A stretch of 64,000 nt of DNA from Grammothele lineata (taxonomy: Eukaryota; Basidiomycota; Agaricomycetes; Polyporales; Polyporaceae): NCBI GenBank assembly GCA_002150815.3, contig NDFF03000328.1, forward strand, positions 1-64,000. The letters run 5' to 3'. The first letter of the stretch is position 1, and each line of letters opens with the position of its first letter. The notes beneath the pieces were generated by a model. It did no database searches. It saw nothing but the letters and a program-made list of their open reading frames with translations, and was not told where the DNA came from. Positions 9,581 through 21,700 of this stretch are shown here, piece by piece. The position numbers and the translations under genes are program-made.

Positions 9581-12500
9581 CGGTCAATCGTCATTGGCGT
9601 ATCTCAGATATCTTCCATGCGCTGAAAGATAGACGTCTTCTCCCTACCGTGTTCCGCCGTACTCGTCCACTAGTATACTTCGATCCATGGGGTCGTAGTC
9701 CTCTCCCTGAGGATGTATCTTTAGGTGAGATTGGCGTTCAGGACCTATCCATCCTTCACGTCCGGATTCGACTCCGGGGGGGAGCCTCCGACAATCCACA
9801 AGGTCTGCGTACTTTGTGCCAGAACAGTTACCAGAACCTAATATTTGAAGCAGACGCATCAGACGATTCGGAGGTAGATGGAGCGGATATGCGAGAAGCT
9901 ATCTCAGCTATGTCAGGTGCTTCATTTTGTTGATGATAGTTAGTATTTGCCCTCTTTGACACACTCTCAATGACTGTTTCAGGCAACTATTTGCGCGTGC
10001 ACGAGTATTCTTGGATGAGAAAGCGCGACAGGGAGGAAATTGATTCTCCAGACGACAGTAGACCTGTTCCAGAAGATCTATCTGTTGGCGACAGTTCCAG
10101 TCGTAGTCACAAACGCCGAAGGCTTTCCTCTCCATCATCACATTCCTCTAGCTTCGATCGTATCCACTCATCTTCTATTCATCCCCTTCCACGCCATTCC
10201 AGTCCGCCTGATTCTCGAGTTGTCCCTAATGTTGGTGCGGATGGAGCGCCGGGCCCATCATCGCCCATCCAAGGCACAGAGGATTCCAACCATCCTCATA
10301 GCACCGAAGAGGACTTCAAAGCCGATCTAGACTTTCTGCGACCATACATTTATCAGCATTGCTCCAGTTACACCTTCAGCGGGTCTCTCGCATTTGTGAA
10401 TGATCCTGCCGGAGAGTTGTCGTCTTTCGTGGTCACGGAACTCGCGAACATTCAAGGCCACAACGAGGGTCCATTCGCCCTAGATGATTCGGAGAAATCG
10501 AATGTTTCCTTTTTGGACCAAGAGCTATGGATCGTCCAGACGTGGCGCATTATCACACCCGTGACAGCTCCCTCTGTAGCAAATACCGCGACCCCCGAAC
10601 TAAGCAAGCAAGCCCAGGAGTTATGCGATCTCCTGTCCGTGGAATGGCTACGCATGCAAAGGCACAGAGAAAGGGAGTGGAAGAGGCAACAAAATATGAC
10701 AACAAAGAGACGGACAGGAGCAGTTGTCGTTGACGCAGGAAAGTACGCTTCGCCACGAGTTGCCTGCCCGCATTGACAGTTTTGTGATAGAGCGCCATTT
10801 ATCTCCACTTCGTGTTACCAATCGAACGACCATAGTTCATCACATCACAGCCTTGACTCTCCACCTCCTCTATCGCGTCCCACGTCGGGCAACAAGGATT
10901 TTACTCGTTGCGCTTAGGACTCTCGTTCGGGTCACTGCGGACCCAGAGCGCGATCCAGAGATGCGCAGGGTATTGGACGACCTGCCCCTCGACATCCGCA
11001 CCATTCTGGGGCGGTTTGACCTCGATCCGGTGACTCGCCCTTACGTCTGTTGCCCCGCATGTTATGCATTGTACCCTAAGCCGTTCCCTGAAGAGTGCTA
11101 TCATTCAGACACGAAAAAAGGCAAACCATGCGGGGCGAGTTTATTCCGGTCGCGAAAGATTCGAGGGAGGACCTTCCGCGTCCCATGCCGCCTATTTCTA
11201 TACCAGGAAATGAAGGAATGGCTGGCGCGTCTTCTTTGTCGACGCAAGATGGAAGACATGATGGATGAGATGCTTACGCTTGCAGCAGAGGCACCCAAGC
11301 CGACCATGTCAGATGCGTGGGACGCCCCCGTGTTTCGCGAACTTCGTATGGGCGACGGCTCCCGATTCATCGACGCACCTCCCGGAGAAGGCAGGTATAT
11401 CTTTGGGCTTGCAATCGACGGATTCAATCCGTTCCATTCCAAAACAGCAAAACAGGCGGTTTCTGTAACCGGCATCTACATGTATTGCCTTAATCTCCCC
11501 CCTCATCTCCGATTCTTGCCCGAGAACATGTATCTCGTAGGTATAATCCCTGGGCCTGGGAAACCGTCGGTCGACCAAATCAACCATTGCCTCCGTCCTC
11601 TCGTAGACGACCTCGTCGACTTCTGGGAGCCAGGTGTGTTCTTTACTTGTACGGCAAAGCATCCGGATGGACGACTCGTTCGAAGCGCCCTCATCCCTCT
11701 CGTATGTGATCTCCTTGCCGCACGACAAACCGCCGGGTTTGGGGGTCATAGCGCCAAATACTTCTGCAGTGTCTGCATGCAGACGGACAAAGAAGACCTC
11801 AACGTACAGCAATGGCGTATACGTTCCGTAGATGAACATCGGGAGGCTGCGTCGCAATGGAAAGGGAAGGAGTCTGCGCACCAAAGAGCCAAGGCGTTCA
11901 AGCAGAATAGCATCCGCTGGTCAGCTTTACTGGATCTTCCGTACTGGGACCCCATTCGATACACGGTGATAGACTCCATGCACAACCACTACCTGGGACT
12001 CCTTCAGCATCATTGCCGCGTACTCTGGCGTATGGACATTCTCGCAAACGATTACAGTGTCGTCGAAGTAGGAGATCACATCACGCCAGAAGATATTAAC
12101 GTGGCGATCGAACGATTACGGCAAGGGAAACTGGAAGAACTCGGGGAATGCTCGGAAAGAGTGCTGGCTCGCCTATGTGAGATGGTAGGGGCTGCTTTCA
12201 GTATCGTTGAGAAGGATCACCTGCTGGCATGCCTGATGGAATGGGTGAGCGAATCTCGCTGCACTCCACCTTCAAGACACTGATGCGATGATTAAACAGC
12301 ACGGCGTTCATGAAACCCTGGATGCAGATATCTTGTCCTTCAGTGGAACAGAATCATCGGCAACTACAGCCGGGTCAAAACAAAGGGATAAACGCGTCAA
12401 TCTTGAGGCTCTCCGGGAAGCTGTTTTGGCCGGGAACACAGCAAATACGCTCAATTCGAAGTTCAATAGGGACGTGTTGCAGAAGCTCTGCGATCAGGAG

Positions 12501-14458
12501 GGTCTTGGTGTCACTGGTCGGAAGGCTGATCTTATTGCAGCACTCATTAATTGGGCGGTAATGCACACTTTTATAGTGCCTGAACACAGGAAGACTCACT
12601 AACAAATCCTCCACCCCAGAATGGCCGACGAGCGGCATCCGGGGGCGTTGGAGGACCAATGGCCGGGAAAGATAACGAACAACGGGAAGGCGGATCACAA
12701 GCAGGTCTCGACGTGAGCTTAGAAGCTTCCGATGTGAGTACTGATCGTCCAACGTTACAGGGAACGCCCATCTCAGCTGTATCTTTGTAGGAAACTTCCT
12801 TGGACCAGGGGAACCCGTCAGAGGAATCACGAGCGTCGTCTGAACTTGCCGAGATCGAAGGGCAGCACCTGGTAAGGTATTCACTCATCAATTCTGTTCA
12901 CCATGCTTACAGAATACCTCCAGAAACCTCCCGGTGGTCGTAAACGCCGAGGACGCGAATCAACACCCGCCGTCCCCAGCGTACTTGGACGCTCGACGCT
13001 AGGATATATCAATTCTCAGACGTCACTCACAGAGCTACCTTCATGGATGAACCCTGTCCCTACTAGCGTGGGGACGAAATCTAGAGGCAAACTTAGTGCA
13101 GATCAATGGCACACTCTTTGCGTCATACATCTCCCCATCATTCTAATCCGCTTATGGCATGGCCAGTCGCAGCAGCTTCAGGAGATGTTGGACAACTACA
13201 TGGATCTCGTCACCGAAGTCGTCATTGGCGGGCTTCTCGAGATGTCTGAGGAAGCTATCCAGTTGTACGAAACAGTCTCTTTGCGATACCTTCAGAAGGC
13301 GAAAACGCTATACAACTTTCAAATCACGCCAAACCAGCACAACTCTCTTCATATACCCATTTTCCTTCGACTCTTTGGTCCACTACATCCTGTCCGTACA
13401 TTCTTCTCAGAACGTATCAACTATCTTCTACAGAACCTGAATACAAATTTGAGATTCGGTATGTCAATCAATTTTCTAGGATGGCATAACGACAAAGTGT
13501 ATTCACAACTTGTTGGATGCAGGTGACTTAGAACTGACATACCTCAAGCATTCTTGTCGAGCAGCGAATCTTCGGGTGCTCATGACAGATGAGCGGATAC
13601 GTGACGATATACAGGAGCTCGCAGAAGCGTTTGAAGAAGCAAGTATGGAGGATCGTCGAGGGACGCGAATTCGCGAGGCCAATCCGACCGGCGCTGCAAC
13701 ATGGACCCGTACCGTAGGCAACGAACGTGGCACAGGACGCGCAAGCACTCAGTCAAGCATAATCTCCCTAGACGCGGAATGTTTCCAAGCTCTGCTCGCG
13801 TATCTGAACACAGTGCATGGAAGAGGCTCTTACATAGATATTCATGATGCGCACGCAACGTCTTCCGGTGCCCAAAGACTGCTCAATACTGCATTCCAAT
13901 GTCGTCACCTCTTCCAGCATGGCGTGTCATTCACTGGGGCACGTACTAGTCACAAAGACTGCCACGTTTTGTTTAGGTCGTCGACTTGGTGGCGTCACTG
14001 TCTCAAGGCAGGCCAAATTCAGGATATCTTCATCTTCGCAACACCGGACAGCAATGGACAATTAAAGGACACCACATATCTCTACGTCACGCCGCTTGCA
14101 GAATTATCGGACGCCGACGCCCTAAATGATCCCTACAGGAAGTACCCTGAGATGGTGGGCGGGAAGTTATACTATGATCGATACCAGCCAGGAGTCATCA
14201 TCACCCCCGACGAACTCGTAGCTCATTTCGCGCGCACCCCCATGTCGGTCTCCAAGATCGAGCAACAATGTGTTCATGTACTATCGTTGGACAAGGTGAG
14301 CAAAGTTTTATTTTATATGTGTATCCATGCTATGAGTCTGATGACTGCCCAAGAGTGCAAATCTGATTAGACGAGCTATGGAGGGATCCAGATTCCTTGG
14401 AGAGCTCGATGCTGAGGAAGACGACATGGAAGAAGCGGTAGAACTTGGAGGTTTGTAG
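9581..14458 (+). CDS. Tnp2 (CACTA-type) transposase with N-terminal ubiquitin-like and SAP-like modules
   Basis: Exons 9581-9916, 9983-10742, 10780-12244, 12300-12557, 12620-12733, 12791-12871, 12924-13458, 13523-14295 and 14354-14458 join in phase; the 5' end is not defined. The first exon ends a ubiquitin-like block with LSILHVRIRLRGGA. A Ser/Pro-rich linker follows. The core (from about 10.8 kb) has a CCPAC...CG zinc site, FGLAIDGFNPF, LPENMYLVGIIPGPGKPS, GGHSAKYFCSVC and DSMHNHYLGLLQHH, the conserved blocks of fungal Tnp2 transposases with acidic residues of an RNase H-type site. A SAP-like DNA-binding stretch (LCDQEGLGVTGRKADLIAAL) is encoded at 12300-12557. The join 10742/10780 would be a 37-nt intron, unusually short, so a frameshift there is possible. 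The core frame opens with TTG, so it needs the upstream exon. It would cut and paste a CACTA element. Confidence 0.75.
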
Positions 14459-14999
14459 CCACCATCTAGTAGCAGCTTCCTGCGCAGAGTTAGTTACGGA
14501 CTCTAGGGAGCCCGAAAGTCATGGTGTACATCGCAGGTAAATTGTACCTGGAGGCCACATGCAGAACACACCTTGGCTAGCTTGCGGCTTTGAGCACTCA
14601 GGTGGTGCACGCGACGCCTCGAGCATTCGAGGCGGGAGAACGTCTCATGGGAGCGCTCTCAAGCTTTACACTCGGATGGCATACTTTTCCACGACTTCTC
14701 CATAGCCCACGTCGTTGACCAGGACTCGGGAGTCGGAGAAGAAAGAGTGAGGCTTAAGTTACCATTGAGGCCTGAGGCCGGAGGTTGAATCAGGATCGAG
14801 TGGAGGTGACGTCACGTGGTGACTGAAGCAACTGTCGGTGTCACTTCCATACATAGCGCACTGCAGCCTCCTCCAGGGGAATGTATCTCGGCGACGTCTT
14901 CGTTCCTCAGCTTCCCTGGTTCGTGACTTATCCTTGCACATAACACACCAAAGTCCGCGTCCTCCTACGCACATGTTGCCGCATCGCCATCTACTAAGT
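14459..14999. other. No gene seen; right flank of the Tnp2 gene
   Basis: This stretch follows the transposase stop codon. It should hold the right end of the element, but no terminal inverted repeat matching the left side was found by eye. Confidence 0.4.
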
Positions 15000-15423
15000 G
15001 ATATCTAGCAAATCCGCACCTGTTCCCTCCGCCACCGTACCGAGCCCCAGTCCACCTCGGCCACCAATAGCGACGGTCGCCAACGCGGTGGACCGTCGGA
15101 CGAGACGGTTCGAATCGAGGAGACAAGACTTAGGCATAACGGCAAGCCGCGCGCCAGGGAAACGTCCACCGCGGACGGCGTCGTGGCAAGGTAGAAGCCG
15201 ACTCGGACTGCCACGTCCGACGACGTTGAAGGTGAGTGCCTGCCCTGCCAGCCTGCTCGCACTCTTCCCCACTCTCCGTCGTTCGCATGTCGCGTTTGAC
15301 GATGTTCGTTCCCCGCATCCCCCCCCTGAGCTCCCTAGGAGGAACGACGGCTGACTGGAGGCCGTCTCCTAGATCACCTACGACTAGCGGTCGAACGGCG
15401 GGAGGTCCGAGTCCTAACGAGAC

Positions 15424-15672
15424 TGCGTCTGACCGCCCGGAAGCTTTATGGGTTAGCCCTGTGGCGAACCGAGCGGGCCTCGATGGCAGTCATGCCGAGA
15501 CTCTCAGTCTTGCGCAGTTGTCGTCCCAGCCTACTCGGGGGTGCTGTTTGGGTGGACTCGAGGAGCTACTGGGTGAGGTGGAGACGAGTTGGGTGGGCAG
15601 GGCGATGAAGACGGGTGCGAGATGAAGGATTGCCACGCGATAAGGACGACGAAGGCGGCGGCGGCGGCGGCA
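15424..15672 (+). repeat. 249-bp direct repeat, right copy (within RdRP pseudogene)
   Basis: Matches 6735-6983 almost perfectly at an offset of 8689 bp. It lies in the N-terminal coding part of the RdRP relic, so this copy is probably the original. The match stops in the GCG-rich tract at its right end. Confidence 0.85.
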
Positions 15673-16605
15673 GAATCGTCTGCGACCGCGGACTCAGCCT
15701 CCACAGCAACTTTATGGGCAAGCCCGATTAGTATGATGGCAAGGTTCAGCAGGTCGCACGGCTCGAGGTCATCGACGACCTTGGCAAGGACGGTATCGCG
15801 CAAAACGCATCGTTTCGCGCGTTACTTCGGCTTGTGGCGCATGCTACAAGTGCCCGTACCGTGCCAGATAGTCAGTCAGCGCAGGGACGACCTGCGCGTG
15901 TTCTTGACCCAGAATTCCGTCCTGCACGGACGCGTATTCGTCGGGTTCGGCGCAAAGGTCAACAAGGTGTTCCTGATGGAGGCCCCCAAGGACTACGAGA
16001 GGAGCACGAGGGAACCCGGAGACGATAGACGGCGCAACCCGCTCGAACCCGAATCGAATGCGAATCAAGTAAGGTTTCTGATTCGCCGAGTTTATCTGTC
16101 CTGCTCACCTCAATGATGTAGCTGACGTCGCAACGGGCAACACGTTTCGATCTCGGCTTTTCGATTCTCGTACTCGTTCTGAGATTCGCCGAAGAGAAGA
16201 TTTTCCGTGTCGACGATCAATGTAAGTGCGGTTGTGTTGAGCAATCGCGCAAATTGTTTCTCATACCGATGTTACAGACGCTCCCCATGACATATTCCAC
16301 ATCTAGACCGACAGCTGCGGCTTCCTGACCGGCACGGCACTGAGCGCCGTCGCCGGCCAGATGGGGCTGTAAGAACGCCCCACCGCCGTCCAAGGCCGCG
16401 CCAAGGGTCTCTGGGTCCTCCACCCGCGCGACGAAGCCCCGGCTGGGGTCCCGCCCAAGATCTGGATCCAATCCAACGCGGCGGTCCCATGCTTCGTCAG
16501 AGAAGGTCCCGTCGCGGGCTCGCGCAGGGTGGCGACCGGCACGTCCCCCACTTGGAGCGCCTCAAGCTGTAAATCTTCCATGTCGTTCACGGTGCTGGCG
16601 AGCAT

Positions 16606-17005
16606 CTAGTCGAGCAACCCTTCGCTCTCCCCGCCCTCGTGCCCATCTTTGCGGATGCACCTGTCAACCCGAGCGCGCGCATGATCGGTCCCCAGAGCAT
16701 GCTGAACAACGCGCTTCGTCGCGATCCCACCGAAGCGCTCGACGGCCCACCAGAGGAGCAGCGTCGCCTTCGGGCCCGCTCGCTGTGTGAGCGGCCGCAC
16801 TTCCGCCTCGAGCGTCTGCTGCACGAGCGTGACGAACGTGGCAGTCGGCACGCCGTTGTGCGAAAGGTTTAGGATCGTCAAACGCGAGAGCCGGCTCGGG
16901 ATCGTCACGCACGGCGGGGCGAGCAGGTCGGAAATGCGGTGCGAGTCCGTCCACGGCGTGTGTTCGATCTTCAACGGCGACTTGTCGATTCAAGCGGGCG
17001 TCGTT
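16606..17005 (-). pseudogene. Inverted internal segment of the RdRP pseudogene
   Basis: On the minus strand this block reads IPSRLSRLTILNLSHNGVP, then TFVTLVQQTLEAEV and LLWWAVERFGGIATKR. These are the blocks that in QDE-1-type polymerases follow the CGF and KGLW motifs and precede DPYGVL. The plus-strand relic has exactly those two flanking parts on either side but lacks this block, so the piece has been inverted in place. Confidence 0.65.
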
Positions 17006-18780
17006 CCCTAGCGACTGCCGAAGCGTTCACTGTTCCTAGTACGTGATCTTTCTTCTATGGGCGAGCGCGAAAGACTGATCTCGAAACGTAGAGACCCATA
17101 CGGTGTGCTGAATGAAGACGAAACCCGTTTCAAGTCTACCAAGAACCTCAAGGACCCGCTCGAGGACCCTACCCCTCACATCCTACTCGGCGATGTTCTG
17201 GTACTTTACCGGTCCCATCTCTGGAACGACTTCGCGGCGTGCTAATGGGCTTCTTCACAGATATACCGAAACCCGAATCGGCTACCGTGGGATGTTCAGA
17301 AGGTGAGTATCCCATACCATTCTACATAATCCGCACTAACATTTGACACAGGTTACCGCAGTCGAATGTCCCGAGTTGTCACAGTATACGGACGTTATTG
17401 TACTCGTTTGCCAGTATCCTTGCGGGTGGAGGTTAGAGACGTATCTTCTCTCTTCGTTGGGCAATGCTAACGCTCTGGATTGCCTTCAGACTACGACGGG
17501 GTATGTTGGAAAGATGGTAGCGCTGATTTGTACTGACACTCCGGTAGATGTATGCGTCTGTATATACGAGCCTCGTCGCGTTTCGCGCCTCGCAAGCTCT
17601 CTGGTCCTCCTCCGGAGAACTTCCTGAAGAACAACTTCGAGGATCAAAGCACTATACGGCAAGTGTTGGCGATGGCCAAGGATCTCGAGAACCTCGCTGG
17701 CGATCCGGACGAGTACCGCAAGAAGTTTCAAAGCGCCTTGCTCATCGGTCTCGCCACTGCCTCAGTTGGCCAGTACTCGATGTTTCAAGTGAATTCGATA
17801 TACGCCAATGGCTATGACGCACCGGACACTATCCGTAACGCGTTCATGTGAGCATCCACTAGATTGTGGTACTAGCTGTAACCTGATCAGTTGACTCAAC
17901 CCATTTCAGGTTCAATACCATTTTGGACTCGCGCAAAAGCGGACATTGCGTTAAGAAAGATGTTATCAAGGCCGATAAGCTCAAGTATGATCGGCGGCAG
18001 CCCGACTGTCTGTTCAACCAAAGCCGGCGCGCAGAGCGCACAAGGCAATGTCGCTTGGCTCAAACGCGATAACAGCCGCCTTGGCCGGTTCGTGCTCAAC
18101 GACTTCCTCAACGCAGGAAAGCGCATGCGAGACAGAAAGCTTGGGGAGTACGGAAATATCCGTAATGCGTATCTGTGCGACGCGGGCTACACCACGTAGA
18201 CCTGCCCGATGGCGACCTATGGCAACTCTGCTTCCGCACGAAAACCTTCGAGGCCTACGACGTGTTCAATTGCACTCCTCCACTAGCACATCATAGATCA
18301 TATCGACAAATGGCGGACGCTCGCGCGCGAAGACTCTAAGGCCAAGGCTCAAGCGCCGTCCACGCCCTCCCGTCGCGCGCGCGCGAACCCGGTTCCGCGT
18401 CTGCCGCTTTGTCCCCTTCTTCGTCCACCACGTCCGCTCCCGCCCCCTTCCTGGGCCCCGCCAAAGCACGGCTTGCACGATGGGACGAGCTCTCGCGGTC
18501 CTTCGCTACGGGGACCGTGTTACCCTTCGACTCCCCGCTCCTCTCGCTCGCGGACCTCGAGCTGCTGCGCGCGTCGTGGGCGTGCGTGCACAAGCCCAGG
18601 TTCGCGTGGAGCGTCGCGTTTGAGGCGCTCTGCCGCCTCAAAACTGTGACGTGCGCGCCTGTCGCGTTTGCGTGCCAGTTCGCGGAGCCGATGGCCATCG
18701 GGCCCTCTGCGGGGCGTATTCTGGAGCAGTATCGCGCGACGCTGACCGATCCCAGGGTGGGCCTGCCAGCGTGAGGCTTG

Positions 18781-21700
18781 ATGAGGAACGCAAATGTGCG
18801 CTTGCAGGGATTGCGAAGCGAGCGCAAGCGTTACCAACGGCTGGAGTTAGGAAATCGAAGTTTGAGGTGCGTTCGTATGTGGAATATCTGGGAATCCTCT
18901 CTCTATTTAGATATATGTTTCTTTTCCCGTCTTGTTGTTATACCCTTGGAAATGTACCATCACTAGTCTAACAGGGCACGTTACCCACACTATACGCTGA
19001 TCATGCTCCAGCGTGCATCATAATTATTCAACCACAAGACGATCGCGCAAATACTTGATTTAAGGTAAAACAGGAGACCGCAAACGTAACAAGCTGCACT
19101 CGTCCAAGCCAGCGGTATCGAAATTTCTCGTCCGCCGCAACACCGCAGTCTTGCTCTGGTCTCAATTCGCCCAGCCCACTGCAAATTCACGCTTGGAAAT
19201 CGTCCCAGAACTGCGGAAGACATACAGCTGGATATTCCGGATGCTAGAAGGCTGCAATCTAAGCGCCAACGGCGCGTCTTTGTCCATTATCGATGCAAAC
19301 TGTACACGTACGAAGGCACCTGCGGTCGACAGTCTAGCCCTCTGATGGGTTCTCATGCAGCAGTAGAGGTGAGCAGAAGCGGGGGTCTGCGGCTGACATT
19401 AGCTGCTAATAGCGCTGTAGTGGTGTTACTGAACGCCCAGTTACGACGGGCGCGCTACACCAGGTGAAGAGCTCGCGTAGGATAGTGGGGGCGCCGTTTC
19501 ACGGTTGGGTGTATTCAGCAAATCCGGGGAATCTTCAATCTTGAGAAGGGCGAGACGTGGTCGGGGACAGATCGCGAACACTCATCGCATCAACGCAGGC
19601 CGATTATCCCTGGGCTCTACAGATTTTGACGCTCTTACGCAACCGGGGTTAGCTTCGAGGTACGTATTATTTGAGATATAGCCTCCGTCTCTCGATGACG
19701 GGCGAGGCAAGTATCGGCAGATGTAATTTGTCCCAGGTATTGTCGGTCGCTAATAAGTTAGCTTGCTGACGAACCTACGTAGGTAGAAGGCTACAGCACA
19801 ATGCCGGGGATTGCGCCCGTGTGTTACACGAGCGATCTTCAGAGATCTCCAGAAGCCGCAGCCACTCCGCCCGCGGGCAATCACCAAACTATCCTGGTGC
19901 TAAGTCTTAGAAGTCGCGAACTCGGAGTGGGGATTCATTCGTCTTAAAATATAGTACATGAGGACTGTGGTGAAGTGACGAAAAGCTGAAGATTCTGCCT
20001 CGTATGAAGGGGGAGTTTTCCGTGAGGGTAGCCGGGGCTTCGAGGAGTGGCTGTTACTTTCTAGCCACAGTGTGCCGTAGAGACTGCTTCACAAATCGAG
20101 CTCTTCGTTAGTGGCCGGTCGTCTTCAACGGCGCTGAGCTTCACGTGTTGTTATTTTATTAAGAGTGGAGTAAACCAAGGTTACTATTTGACTGGGTGTC
20201 AGTTACTCATGTAAGATGGGTGGGAAGAGAGCTTGTCGTTATACCGAAAGGGAGAAGCAAAGTACGAGATGTGGGCCGGCCGACGGGTACAGCGGTCGAA
20301 ATCACCCTCCTATCTACTACTAGCTTAGCGCCGATAGCCACGTGCCGTAATCTCAATCTCGCCAGCCCACGATTAGCAAACAGCAATCTTCTCAAGCCAG
20401 ATTGCCAATCGACCGCTGCCAGCCTGCCCAGGCTCGGCGCTCAACGTTCAACATCCAACGTCAACTGAAGTGACTGTTCGCGAGAACGGTCTGGATTAGT
20501 ATCACTGGCGGGTTAGGGTCTCGAAGGACTCGCCTGCTGATACTCACCTATATATGAGAAGATGTCTGCTCGAGTAGACTCGCACGTGAAGATGCTTTCG
20601 AGCTACCAGCCGATCGGACAGTAATGATAAGTAGTATTGAACATGCTTTGAAAACACTGGGGCTGTCCGAGATGACGCTCCACGCGCAATACTGGCATAC
20701 TTTCGGGCCGGTATACATTTCCGTAATGAAAAGGACCTCTTTCTTCTATACCAGCGTAGATAGCTGCATCATAGTATTGGTTTTCCCAGCCACTCGCCAG
20801 ATTACGCATCCTAGCGGCGTGCGCGACGAGTGGTGTGGTACTTGCCGCGCAGGCTACTCAGAAGGATGCCGCCCTGCGCTCCGCGCACCCGTGTTGAACC
20901 ACATTCGGCAGCGCCATTTGACAGTGGGGCCCGTTCGGCCGTTACTTACTGCAGATGTCACCAACCGTTAATCGCACACACAGTATGGGGCTGTCTAGCT
21001 CACACTCGTGCTCCATTACTAGGCTTTCGAAGTCGGTATTGCCATAGTACGATAGATGACTACGGTATACTACACCTGGCGAGAGTGACGCGCCAACGCC
21101 ACGCACCGCTAAGCATGATGTTCCCACAAGGTAGCAGAGGCTCTGAACATCTAAACACAGGAACTGAGAATCTACTAGCTTACGTAACAGTCTAAGGCCG
21201 TGTTCCAAACGTACCATACGGAGACGTCCGCCGCCGATGTCAGGGAAAGAGACTGTCCGAGGATGACGTGAGCGACTCTCGTGACTGCGTTGTTGTTCGG
21301 GCCTTTCAGTCTGTTCAGTGTTGAGGTCCACGTGAACAGCTTGCTCCCACGTCCACCGGTCATTTCTTACTCCCTGTGCTCGCTCGTACTGCACGCCTGA
21401 GCGCCCTTAAAATGCGCGGTGATGTACGTCCCAGGTTGTGATGGTAGGTCGACGGCCATGGGAGCCCGGGCCGGTGCTGGCGAGTTCAATGACGCAGGAT
21501 TGTTGAGTGGACTATCGTTCTCGAACCAGACAATGTTCGTGAAGGACTAGCATACTCAGCCAATCGTTGGTGTCTCGGTAACGTTGCGCGAACGCGCTGG
21601 AGACATGGCAGACGCGGGAGAAAACACCTCGGACTGTGGAGGAGGCGTCTTCGAGCGAATTTCTGCCGCAATCACCTGAGTTGATACGAGAATTAGTAGA

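Larger units (their letters stand above)
15000..18780 (+). pseudogene. RNA-dependent RNA polymerase (QDE-1-type) pseudogene
   Basis: Ordered remnants of a silencing RdRP lie on the plus strand: a disordered N-terminus (15.0-15.6 kb), VFLTQNSVLHGRVFVGF (about 15.9 kb), DSCGFLTGTALSAVAGQMGL then a stop and PTAVQGRAKGLWVLHP (16.3-16.45 kb), DPYGVLNEDETRFKSTKNL (17.1 kb), IYRNPNRLPWDVQK and VTAVECPELSQYTDVIVL (17.26-17.40 kb), SFASILAGG then DYDGVCW across an intron (17.4-17.5 kb), and C-terminal blocks (YRKKFQSALLIGLATA, FNTILDSRKSGHC, FAWSVAFEALCRLK). In living enzymes the motif is DYDGD; here the last Asp codon is missing. Stops, a frameshift with deletion before SFASIL, and an inverted block at 16606-17005 show the gene is dead. 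The family makes double-stranded RNA for quelling. Confidence 0.78.

Noticed and set aside
6568..15000. CACTA terminal inverted repeats for the Tnp2 element
   Set aside because: Scanning for CACTA-type ends on both sides gave only isolated partial words (for example ACTTAGTGAC near 8.76 kb) without a matching partner.
6735..15672. Reading the two 249-bp repeats as long terminal repeats of a retrotransposon
   Set aside because: No TG..CA ends, primer-binding site or polypurine tract seen, the interior encodes a DNA transposase, and the repeat itself is coding sequence of the RdRP relic.
15531..15803. F-box-like frame on the minus strand (LAKVVDDLEPCDLLNLA)
   Set aside because: It overlaps the RdRP relic on the other strand, is short, and has no leucine-rich continuation; probably chance.
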